DNA of 64,000 nt from Massilia violaceinigra. GTDB taxonomy: Bacteria; Pseudomonadota; Gammaproteobacteria; Burkholderiales; Burkholderiaceae_D. The DNA lies in NCBI RefSeq assembly GCF_002752675.1, contig NZ_CP024608.1, forward strand, positions 7,378,001 to 7,442,000, read 5' to 3'. The notes under the pieces are model-generated. The model ran no database searches and had not been told where the DNA came from. It saw only the letters and a list, made by a program, of their open reading frames with translations. The translations under genes and the position numbers were made by a program. Numbering within the stretch: position 1 is the first letter of the stretch; each line of letters opens with the position of its first letter. This document shows, one piece after another, positions 57,082 to 64,000 of the stretch.

Positions 57082-57239
57082 GGCTGGTCTTCCGTTTCGT
57101 CGTTGTGGGGGATGAGGCCCCAGCCCAGCTCTCGGCGAATGTCGTCGGGGCTTGGTGGTGGATCGTCGTGCTCGGCGTGCGTGCGCCGGTCCATGTAAGC
57201 GCGCACCTTGCGCTTGTCAGGCTTGGTGGTGTCGGTCAT
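57078..57239 (-). CDS. Small phage hypothetical protein
   Basis: 53 residues, highly charged (KPDKRKVRAYMDRRTHAEHD, DDIRRELGWGLIPHNDETED). The ATG at 57239 follows the Rha stop by 19 bases. The function is unknown. Confidence 0.5.
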   Translation of the reverse strand: MTDTTKPDKRKVRAYMDRRTHAEHDDPPPSPDDIRRELGWGLIPHNDETEDQP

Positions 57240-57258
57240 GGCGAGCCGTCCGGACAGG

Positions 57259-57771
57259 TCAGTTGAGCAGCGAGGGTTGAATCGCGGTCTCGAGCAAATG
57301 GCGCTCATCACGCAAACTTGGAAGTTCGCGCTTTCGGTCCAGCATCAGGTGCGAGCCGAACGACGCGCGCACTTCGGATGCCACCTCTTTGGCGATCAAT
57401 GCCTGCATCTGCTGCCACAGGTTGCGCTCGCCGCGCGACAAAGCATCGCGCATGCGGTAGAACTCTTTCACCAAGGCGATCTTGAACTCGACCACCTTCT
57501 TACTGTTGCGCATCAGCGCGATCAGCAGCGTGGATTGAGATTCATTGAGCATTGCGATCTCGCGGCGCTGTATGCCTCCTTCCGTGTCAAAGGGTTGGAT
57601 TTCAAATCCGACCCTGCCCAATTGTTCCAAATCGGACACGTGCTTTCGGGCCAGTTTGATTACTGTCGCGTGTGGCTGCCCGATGCCGCGCGCAAGAACG
57701 AGCGACGAGGCACGGAGTTCGCCATCGGTGCTCACAGCTACCAGCCCAGCAAGGTTCAGGGTGCTTTGCAT
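57259..57771 (-). CDS. Phage regulatory protein Rha family
   Basis: 170 residues. KHVSDLEQLGRVGFEIQPF and AMLNESQSTLLIALMRNSKK followed by KIALVKEFYRMRDAL are the Rha signature (phi-80/P22 Rha, interfering with growth of hosts lacking IHF). The C-terminal part is a separate helical region. It is the first gene after two terminator-like hairpins, so it likely has its own promoter. Confidence 0.85.
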   Translation of the reverse strand: MQSTLNLAGLVAVSTDGELRASSLVLARGIGQPHATVIKLARKHVSDLEQLGRVGFEIQPFDTEGGIQRREIAMLNESQSTLLIALMRNSKKVVEFKIALVKEFYRMRDALSRGERNLWQQMQALIAKEVASEVRASFGSHLMLDRKRELPSLRDERHLLETAIQPSLLN

Positions 57772-57934
57772 ACATTTCCTTCGTCAGTGGTCGTCGTTGA
57801 AATGGGTGCGCAGAAGCAGTGACGAGCTGCTCTTCGGGTTGCAACCCTATCTGCGCGTAGAACGAAAAATGCCTCGACCGGTTAGGGGCGAGGCGTAGAA
57901 AGTTGGTTGATATTGAAAAGCTGGCGCGCAATGC

Positions 57935-57970
57935 AAAAGCCCCTGCGTCATTGCTGAGGCAGGGGCTTTT
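57935..57970. terminator. Terminator-like hairpin upstream of Rha
   Basis: AAAAGCCCCTGC (57935-57946) pairs with GCAGGGGCTTTT (57959-57970). It could work in both directions. Confidence 0.8.
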
Positions 57971-58102
57971 GCGCTTCTTCCGAGTGCGCGGGAGGCTCCC
58001 ACCAGGGAACCTTGCCGCGTCTAGTTAATCTATGAATCAGTTGAAGGTGCGATTGTAGACGATATTTGCATGAGGTCAACCGGAACGCGCAGACCAATGC
58101 AA

Positions 58103-58131
58103 AAAGCCCGCCACCTTTCGGTGCGGGCTTT
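58103..58131. terminator. Second terminator-like hairpin upstream of Rha
   Basis: AAAGCCCGC (58103-58111) pairs with GCGGGCTTT (58123-58131), with an inner ACC/GGT pair. It follows the first hairpin and separates the early operon from Rha. Confidence 0.75.
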
Positions 58132-58323
58132 ATTTCCGGGCGCAAGAAGTCCGATGGCAGCTATTCTACTATGCCGGGCCGTAGTGTCAATGAATTGTGG
58201 AAATTTATTTGCAGAGATTCAAAAACGGCATCGGAGCGCATGCGTACATATTTTCTTGTACCTCAGTGCATTGCGGCAAGATCCGGCCAGCATTGTAAAT
58301 TAACTCAGTGTTGTGCTTGGTTT

Positions 58324-58352
58324 TTGAAATAGCCATTCATATACAATATGTT
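58324..58352 (+). promoter_or_regulatory. Putative promoter of the PEP-CTERM gene
   Basis: TTGAAA (58324-58329) and TATGTT (58347-58352) are spaced by 17 bases, about 55 bases before the start codon, within an AT-rich stretch. Confidence 0.4.
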
Positions 58353-58405
58353 TACAATAATACAAGGTAGTCGATAACCGGCTCCGCTTACCATGAAAGC
58401 ACCTA

Positions 58406-59170
58406 ATGCCCAAATTTTCTTCTAGACTAGCGTATTGCGTCCTGGCTGCCGCCGCCGCCATTGCAAGCAGCTCCGCCCATGCGCAATCGATCGACATGTC
58501 CGCCGGAATTTCCCAGTACCGGTATCAGCTGATCGATCTCGACTTGAACGACAACATTACTCCAAGTATTGTCTTTACCGAGTTCATGGATAGGAGCTTC
58601 AGTTTGCACACCCTCGAAAACGAGGTCATCGCCGCCGATTCCATCCACACCTTGGGCACAACCTCAATCAGCAGTCGTGGTGGCTTCGCAAGCACCCGGT
58701 CCGATGCAAGCAGTTGGCGTTCGCTGGCGCACGTTGATGGCGCCATGCTCTTGAACGGATCGATGTCCGCAAGTACGACCCATTCCAGTACATTCATTTT
58801 AAGTCCGAATACAGGAATCATGTTTTCCGCCGTCGCAGAGATTTCCGGAGAGGTCTCTCCTCTGGGTCCGGGCGACTCGGCGGTCATGAATGTCAGAATG
58901 CAAGGAGACATAAGCAGCAGGTACGGGTCGGACAACGCCGAAATGATGGATTTCACGGAGTCATACAGCAAATTCACCTCTGGCACGCAAACGTACAAGA
59001 TGTCCGGCTATTTGCATTCCAACCAGCAAGAAGTCATGGGAAGCATACGCTTCAGCACCGACGCCGTGGCACGGGTAGTGTCGGCAGTGCCTGAGCCGGA
59101 AAGCTACGCCATGCTGTTGGCCGGCCTGGGCTTAGTGGGCTTCTGCACCCGTCGCAAGGGCGCCAGATAG
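58406..59170 (+). CDS. PEP-CTERM sorting-signal exported protein
   Basis: 254 residues. A signal peptide (YCVLAAAAAIASSSAHA) is followed by a Ser/Thr-rich beta body and a C-terminal PEP-CTERM signal: VPEPESYAMLLAGLGLVGF plus the basic tail CTRRKGAR. Such proteins are cut by an exosortase and linked to exopolysaccharide or biofilm export. It is on the strand opposite to all surrounding prophage genes and is less GC-rich, so it is probably cargo. Its specific function is not recognised. Confidence 0.85.
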   Translation: MPKFSSRLAYCVLAAAAAIASSSAHAQSIDMSAGISQYRYQLIDLDLNDNITPSIVFTEFMDRSFSLHTLENEVIAADSIHTLGTTSISSRGGFASTRSDASSWRSLAHVDGAMLLNGSMSASTTHSSTFILSPNTGIMFSAVAEISGEVSPLGPGDSAVMNVRMQGDISSRYGSDNAEMMDFTESYSKFTSGTQTYKMSGYLHSNQQEVMGSIRFSTDAVARVVSAVPEPESYAMLLAGLGLVGFCTRRKGAR

Positions 59171-59278
59171 CAAACCGGCACTGCGCTGGCACAGCCCCCC
59201 CGGAGGTTCTGTCGCTCAGCGAACGTCGGCGGCGCAATCATGTCGGCGATACATGCGATAACCGCCGGTCGCGGCGTG

Positions 59279-59344
59279 CCGATCGTGGTGCGCCAAATCA
59301 AATACCTCAACAACATCGTCGAGCAAGATCATCGCGCAGAATGG
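59279..59344 (+). pseudogene. IS6-like transposase fragment
   Basis: The frame reads VVRQIKYLNNIVEQDHRAEW, matching the DDE-domain stretch of IS6/IS240-type transposases (usually KYLNNIVEQDHR-x-I-K-R). Only this scrap remains, directly behind the PEP-CTERM gene, and it indicates an old mobile-element event. Confidence 0.65.
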
Positions 59345-59381
59345 GCCGCCTCGCTACCCTAAAAGATCTGCTGCTGAAGCA

Positions 59382-59870
59382 TCAACAGGCCACGCGGTCC
59401 TTGAGGATCTTGAACAAACTGTCGACTGCCTGATCGAACACCTTGGCAAAGTCTGCACGCCAGACGCCGCGTGTCTTGAGACCGTAATGGGTCATAACTG
59501 CCTCGCGCTCGATTACCTGCAGCTCCCAGACGGCCGTATGCACTTCGCGGACCAGGCGCTTGTTGACCTCGATCTCCATGTCCTCAAAGCTGTGAATGCG
59601 TGCATCCGGGGCGCCCAGGCATTGCCTTGGCGCGCCTTCGGCAATCGGCTCGCCTGTTCTGATCCAGTCGGCCCATCCATCAAGCATGCGCACCACGTTT
59701 TGGTAGTGCTCTTGCTCCACAGTGTTGCGCACCACTGGCGGCAGCGTGGCAACGCGTACAGGTTTGAGCGCTGGCGGCGAGCTGTCTTCGGTCACGTCGA
59801 CGAAGACGATGTCCGGTACGGGCGCTGTCTTGACAGGCCAGCGCAGAGTGAGTATCGGGCGCTTGCTCAT
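59382..59870 (-). CDS. Phage protein, possible late regulator
   Basis: 162 residues from the ATG at 59870, which overlaps the previous stop (ATGA). The N-terminal part is Pro/Val-rich. The C-terminal half (VWELQVIEREAVMTHYGLKT, FAKVFDQAVDSLFKILKD) has a sigma-like or antiterminator-like look, reminiscent of phage antitermination proteins. This is a weak resemblance only. Confidence 0.5.
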   Translation of the reverse strand: MSKRPILTLRWPVKTAPVPDIVFVDVTEDSSPPALKPVRVATLPPVVRNTVEQEHYQNVVRMLDGWADWIRTGEPIAEGAPRQCLGAPDARIHSFEDMEIEVNKRLVREVHTAVWELQVIEREAVMTHYGLKTRGVWRADFAKVFDQAVDSLFKILKDRVAC

Positions 59871-60088
59871 GGGCGCACCTCGGTCGCGCAGGCAGCCGCG
59901 GCTTCGGTTGCGATCCGCGCCAGCGCCGTGTCGTGGCAGGCCACCAGGATGGCGTGCCAGTCGCCGCGGCGAGCCCAGTAAGTCGCGCGGCACCAGGTCA
60001 CTTCTTGCATATCGAACTCCTTCATTTTCAGTAACTCCATCAGGCGCTGCTCAATCTTTGCGGGAACCGGGCGGTCGTTTTTCGTCAT
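59867..60088 (-). CDS. Small phage hypothetical protein
   Basis: 73 residues (KIEQRLMELLKMKEFDMQEV, YWARRGDWHAILVACHDTAL). Coupled to the next gene by ATGA. The function is not recognised. Confidence 0.5.
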   Translation of the reverse strand: MTKNDRPVPAKIEQRLMELLKMKEFDMQEVTWCRATYWARRGDWHAILVACHDTALARIATEAAAACATEVRP

Positions 60089-60571
60089 GCTTTTCTCTTG
60101 GCCATAGTTGTCATTTAGAGGGGTTGGTTGGAACCCCTCCGCAGTTGATAGGTATGAGGGTTAGGTGTTCCTGGCCCCCCGAGCAAAATCAGCAAAAACT
60201 TGTATCGAAAGTGACGTATTCACGGATGGTCAGTTCCGCTACGGCTCGCCCAGGCCGCCCCCTCGCTCTTTCGATTGGCGCACTCTGGTGAATGCGCCTG
60301 CCGAACGAGCCAAGCATTCCAACTCTGTACCTCTGTTCGCTTCGGCCTGTGCTCTCAGGCCTCGGCAAGGCCCCCTCTGCGCCTTGTTCGTGCTGTGCCT
60401 TGGTGTTCGACGGTGCTGTCGGTCTTTTTGCGGTGTGAGCCGATTCAGGCCCTTGCACGTTTTTCTGGTGTCGTCCGCTCCACCTGGTCCGTGTTTCAAA
60501 CGCGACCCTTTATCTGGTACTGCATTCGGCTTCGAACGAAATTCGCACGAAGTCGAATGCAGGCTGCTGCC
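60089..60571. other. 480-base gap in the early region
   Basis: No convincing gene. Open frames on both strands are of low complexity (Arg/Pro/Cys-rich or Gly/Arg-rich) and lack ribosome binding sites. It may contain a promoter, an antisense RNA or a replication origin next to the primase gene. Confidence 0.4.
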
Positions 60572-61531
60572 CTACTTCGCGCGCAGCAGCCGCGCTTCCC
60601 GCATGACCTTCAGCTTGATGTCGGCGAAGACGCTCGCCTGCACCTGCAGCACCGTGCGTTTCCGGCTGAAGCTAAACGCCTGGCCTTCCAGCTCCAGTTC
60701 GATCTTCTCCATGGCGTAATCGTTCCAGTCGCTGCCAGCGCACGCCGGCACCGCGACGCCCACCCCCAGCAGCTCGGCGGCGGCGTGGGCAGCATCAAGG
60801 CCAGGGTTGCGCCCAATGCGCGCGGCAGTCTCGTGGTCGTTGTCGGCGCAGACGACGCCCATACCGGAGCGGTCCATGCGATCCGCGACGACGGGAAGAT
60901 TTCCGGCGTTGAACGCGACGATGACGCGGCAATTCGGGATGGCTTGGAAGACAGTCAGGCCGGTGGCGAAGCCTTCGACGAGAACTGTGACGGCAGCACC
61001 GGCCCGCTCGAGGGCGTAATACGCACACTTTGTCGTGGCGCCGAAATGGAATTTCTTCTCGCCGTCTGGCGAAATGCGCTGCACGCTGAGAATCTTGCCG
61101 TTGTAGAGCATCGGGACCACGAGCCAGCCGGCTGCGTCGACACGCAGGCCGACGCAGCCCGCCACGCCCAGGCCCTTACCCACCAGGTACGGGTGACTGT
61201 CGCGCAGCGGTGCGCACTTCTCGTAGAAGGCGCGCGCGCCCAGAGTGGCCTCACACAGAGCGGCGCGACGCTCTTCCTGGCGGCGTGCGATGGCGGCGCG
61301 GTCGATTGGCGCGGCCATCGCAGCGGCGTCATCGCTGGCGCGCCACATCACCGGCTCGGCGTGCACGGCGTAGTCCTGGCACCAGCCGACCAGGCCGTCG
61401 TCGGCCAGCTTGATGCTGCCGTTCTTCTTGCGCGGGTGGCTCTCGGTCCGGCAACGAATCCAGCGGCCAGGCGTGAACGTATCCGGCACGATGATTCGGT
61501 TCGCTTGGACGAATTGTAGGAAGTCGCTCAT
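60572..61531 (-). CDS. TOPRIM-domain primase/helicase-like phage protein
   Basis: 319 residues from the ATG at 61531, which overlaps the helicase stop (ATGA). The N-terminal part is a DUF7146-like region (ARAFYEKCAPLRDSHPYLVG). The TOPRIM motifs are VTVLVEGFATGLTVF (Glu) and GVVCADNDHETAARIG (DxD). It probably primes phage DNA replication together with the adjacent helicase. Confidence 0.8.
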   Translation of the reverse strand: MSDFLQFVQANRIIVPDTFTPGRWIRCRTESHPRKKNGSIKLADDGLVGWCQDYAVHAEPVMWRASDDAAAMAAPIDRAAIARRQEERRAALCEATLGARAFYEKCAPLRDSHPYLVGKGLGVAGCVGLRVDAAGWLVVPMLYNGKILSVQRISPDGEKKFHFGATTKCAYYALERAGAAVTVLVEGFATGLTVFQAIPNCRVIVAFNAGNLPVVADRMDRSGMGVVCADNDHETAARIGRNPGLDAAHAAAELLGVGVAVPACAGSDWNDYAMEKIELELEGQAFSFSRKRTVLQVQASVFADIKLKVMREARLLRAK

Positions 61532-63013
61532 ACGCGTGCGGCTTTCTTCGTGCGCGCGGCATAAGCCATGTTGCGGGAGGTGATCCATCTGCGCGTGTCG
61601 GTGGACGCCTCGACTGGCGCCGGCAACGCGCATGGCGGCCAGGCGTCATATTTTTCTTTGAATTTTGCTTTGACCCATGAAGCGCTTTTGCCCTTCTCTG
61701 CGGCGTAACCCAGCAGCTCAGCGTGGAAGCGGGCCCTCGCCTCCGGCGTGATGGCTGGCTTCGCTGACCCGCTAGGCTTCACCTCTGCCAGTGTCCCGGC
61801 CACGTGCAGAAGCTCTCGGGATGTGGCGTAGACATGGCCACAAGACGGGCACGCGGGGCGCGCGTCATGGACGTGGAAACAGGTCGGGCACTTCGCCGGC
61901 TTGCTCTCCTTCTCGGCCGTCGGCTTAGCTTCCTTCGGCTTGCCGTCATCCAGCTCCTCAATGCCATTTTCGAAGAAATCCTGCACTTCGGACCAGAAGC
62001 GCATGCAGTTGCCGCTGTGATCGAGCACGATCGCCTCGGTCTTTCCAGTCTCCGGCGAGCAGCGCAGCACGCGGCCCAGCATCTGAATGTGCACCGCCAG
62101 GGCTTTGCGCAGCGGGCGCGCGGAGGATCAGCACCCGAACGTCGGGCACGTCGAAGCCGCGCGTCAGGCTCTCGATACTGATCAGCCCGCGAATATAGCT
62201 GTCCGGCTTGCGGAACTCTTCGACGGCGGCGTTGCGCTCGTCGTCGGTCTGGCGGTAGGTGTACAGGTTGCAAACGACGCCGGCCACCATGAACTGGCGT
62301 TGCATTTCCTCGGCATGGGATACCGACGAAGCGAACGCAATGAACTTCTCACCCTGGCCATGCATCTTATAGCCGTCGACCACGTCTCCAATGATCGGCA
62401 TGGCGCGCGACTCGGCCTCCTTTTCGCTCCACTCTCCCGCGACAACCTTTGCGCCCGCCATGTCCGGCTCGGATGCGGCAAAGACGCGGAACGGCACCAG
62501 CCAGCCCTCGCGGATCAGCTGGTTTGTGGTAGCGGCGTTGATGACCACGTCAAAATATTTTCCCAGACCCTTTGTGAACGGCGTAGCCGTCAGGCCGATG
62601 GTGTAGCGCTCGCGCGCAGCCAGACGTTCGCGCAGCTTCTTGGAAAGCACATGGCATTCGTCGATGATCTGCAGCTTCACGTCCGGCCATCCGCGTGATC
62701 CAGAGATCGTCTGCAGGCTGCAAACCTGGATCGGTTCGAGCGGGTCGAAGTCGTCGTGCTGCGCCTGCGTTACGCCGTGGCTCAAGCCGTATTTTTTGAA
62801 GCGCTCCGATGCTTGGTTGACCAGCGCGATGCGGTCCATGATGAACGCGCCCCGGTTGCCTTTTCGCTTCGTGATCTTGAGAAGGTACGTGGCGAGCTCC
62901 GTCTTGCCGAACCCGCACGGAGCTTGGATCAGGATGTTCTTGGCACGACGGAAGGCGTCCTGCGCAGCTGCGACAACAGGAACCTGGAGTGGACGTAGTT
63001 CGAGCTCAGCCAT
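61528..63013 (-). pseudogene. SF2 DNA helicase with one frameshift
   Basis: The first frame (from the ATG at 63013) carries Walker A in IQAPCGFGKTELATYLL, the DECH box LQIIDECHVLSKKL, IGLTATPFTKGLGK, and IESLTRGFDVPDVRVLIL. After about 62122 the homology moves to the other frame: LRKALAVHIQMLGRVLRCSP, motif VI of SF2 helicases, then a zinc ribbon CPTCFHVHDARPACPSCG. One extra C in ATCCTCCGCGCG (expected ATCCTCGCGCG) explains it. This is either real inactivation or a sequencing error. Confidence 0.85.
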
Positions 63014-63014
63014 T

Positions 63015-63900
63015 TCAGCTCCGCGCGGCCGGCGTGACGCGTGCGGCCAATTCGCTGTATTTCGACACGCCCGCGATCTTGCACAGTCGATCGAGCAGCG
63101 CCTTGTAATCAATCGCCTTTTTGTTCGCGGCGGCCCATTTGTTGAAGTGGTCAGTTGAAGTGTTGCGGGTAACCGTCGCGGTCGCGTTCCAGCGCCAGCA
63201 GCTGCGCCGCGTCGCTTCCCTGTTCCAGCACGGCGATGCGGTTGCGGAGCTGGCCGATTTCGTCGCTCAGTCGCGCGACCTCTGCCTGCTCTACAGCGAG
63301 AAGCTCGTCGGCGGTCAAATTTTCTTCGGTCGAGTCGAAGTGCGCGTCGGGCGCCGGCGCTGCGCCAGGCTGAAGCACACTCTCGTCAGCGTCGAAGTGA
63401 GGCGCGTCGGGATTATCGAGTGCCCCAACCTCGGCGGGAGCATCGGAGGCTTGAACGGTGGCGGCCCGGGCCGAGGCCGCAGCTGCGGCCGGTTTGGCAA
63501 ATGTGGCCAACACAGCTTTGGCAGAAACTGGCTTGCCAGCATCTTTATGCTTAGCGATCAGCGCCTCGACATCTGCCAGCGAATGGTGGCCAGCTGCTCA
63601 TATCGGTGGGCCGTCGAGGTCGAGATACCTGCGTCCTTTAATGTCTCGTTTTTGCTCTTCCCGCCGGAGGGAAAGAGCGGCCTGATTCTTCTGCTTTTCC
63701 AGGCCGGCGCTGATTTCCCGATGGCGCGCTGCGCCCGCAGCTTGATTTCGGCGGCCCACTGCTCCAGCTCGGTGTCGTTCGCCTGCTTGGCGTAGAGGCG
63801 CATCGCCTCAGATTTGTCGCGAATATCCCTTGATGTCGTCCACGTTGCGGCAGGCTGCCAGCGCCAGCCGGGCCTGGTCGTACTTGACCAGCGCGCTCAT
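63015..63900 (-). pseudogene. Phage early protein broken by several single-base shifts
   Basis: Reading across frames gives one protein: SALVKYDQARLALAACRNVD (from the ATG at 63900), DIRDKSEAMRLYAKQANDTE, EISAGLEKQKNQAAL, PSGGKSKNETLKDAGISTST, ADVEALIAKHKDAGKPVSAK, LATFAKPAAAAASARAATVQ, NKWAAANKKAIDYKALLDRL, and a stop at 63015. Apparent shifts lie near 63829, 63720, 63680, 63585 and 63185, mostly in short runs of one base. The family is a ParB/regulator-like phage protein of unknown function. It lies one base before the helicase start. Confidence 0.65.
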
Positions 63901-64000
63901 GGATTTACCGTCCCGGCTGGTATTTTCTTGACGGCCAACGCCTGAACGTATGCGCGCAGCGGGCCTTCGTTGTGGAACCACTCGCCATCGGCGCGGACGC
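63897..64000 (-). CDS. Phage protein, C-terminal end only
   Basis: Open frame from the window edge reading EWFHNEGPLRAYVQALAVKK to a TGA that overlaps the next start (ATGA). It is too short to identify. Confidence 0.45.
   Translation of the reverse strand, partial: VRADGEWFHNEGPLRAYVQALAVKKIPAGTVNP

Larger units (their letters stand above)
57772..58405. other. Regulatory gap between Rha and the PEP-CTERM gene
   Basis: About 630 bases without a convincing gene. It contains the two hairpins annotated separately, the presumed Rha promoter, and toward 58200-58400 an AT-rich stretch with the probable promoter of the plus-strand PEP-CTERM gene. Confidence 0.5.

Noticed and set aside
60239..60499. 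Minus-strand open frame in the early gap
   Set aside because: Low-complexity Arg/Gly/Gln-rich translation, no ribosome binding site, no recognisable family.
61528..62094. Independent small gene with zinc ribbon
   Set aside because: It starts with the helicase motif VI region and lacks its own ribosome binding site; it is the C-terminal part of the helicase.
1..64000. CRISPR arrays, rRNA or tRNA genes
   Set aside because: No regularly spaced repeats and no rRNA or tRNA sequence were recognised apart from the tRNA-like part of tmRNA.

Overview
The window looks like a chromosomal segment of a high-GC betaproteobacterium of the Oxalobacteraceae (Massilia, Duganella or Telluria-like). This is inferred from three things: the gene order gyrA-serC-pheA-hisC-tyrA-aroA-cmk-rpsA-ihfB-lapA-lapB, an ompA-ubiG-gph block, and a PEP-CTERM protein. 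No 16S gene is present to confirm it.

Layout. From 1 to 7.9 kb there are housekeeping and accessory genes: the end of a transglutaminase-family protein coupled to a lytic transglycosylase, a small helix-turn-helix protein behind an AT-rich leader, cysM, a cyclic-nucleotide-binding/flavin reductase-like fusion, a secreted M28 peptidase and a ComEA-like protein. From 8 to 23 kb the minus strand carries LPS-control genes (rfaE1, lapB, lapA), ihfB, rpsA, cmk, the aromatic amino acid and serine genes (aroA, tyrA, hisC, pheA, serC), a DUF2059 protein and gyrA. From 23.4 to 26 kb ompA, ubiG and gph are on the plus strand, followed by a small TonB-C protein on the minus strand.

The tmRNA gene (26579-26938) marks the start of accessory DNA. 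Behind it lie a small membrane/zinc-ribbon gene, an AT-richer membrane protein of unknown function, a frameshifted tyrosine-integrase remnant and a truncated second copy of the small gene. Next comes a coupled pair of exported YD-repeat/RHS proteins with an orphan gene directly downstream, and an intact IS5-group insertion sequence with a CTAA target duplication.

From about 36.6 kb to the window end is a siphovirus-type prophage read on the minus strand. In transcription order, the early side has a gene cut by the window edge, a gene broken by several single-base shifts, a helicase with one frameshift, a TOPRIM primase, small genes and a Rha regulator. It continues with HNH endonuclease, terminases, portal, protease, HK97-type capsid, an SGNH-hydrolase protein inside the head module, connectors, tail tube, a tail chaperone pair with a likely programmed -1 frameshift, a roughly 1556-residue tape measure, three tail-tip or fibre genes and a lysis cassette. 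A plus-strand PEP-CTERM gene plus an IS6-like transposase scrap interrupts the prophage at 58.2-59.4 kb. The prophage integrase and right end lie outside the window.

Most promising for follow-up: the RHS pair with its adjacent orphan gene, the SGNH hydrolase in the capsid module, the PEP-CTERM cargo gene, the tmRNA island with its uncharacterised membrane protein, the tail frameshift site, terminator-like hairpins inside the late phage operon, and the cluster of homopolymer frameshifts at 62-64 kb.
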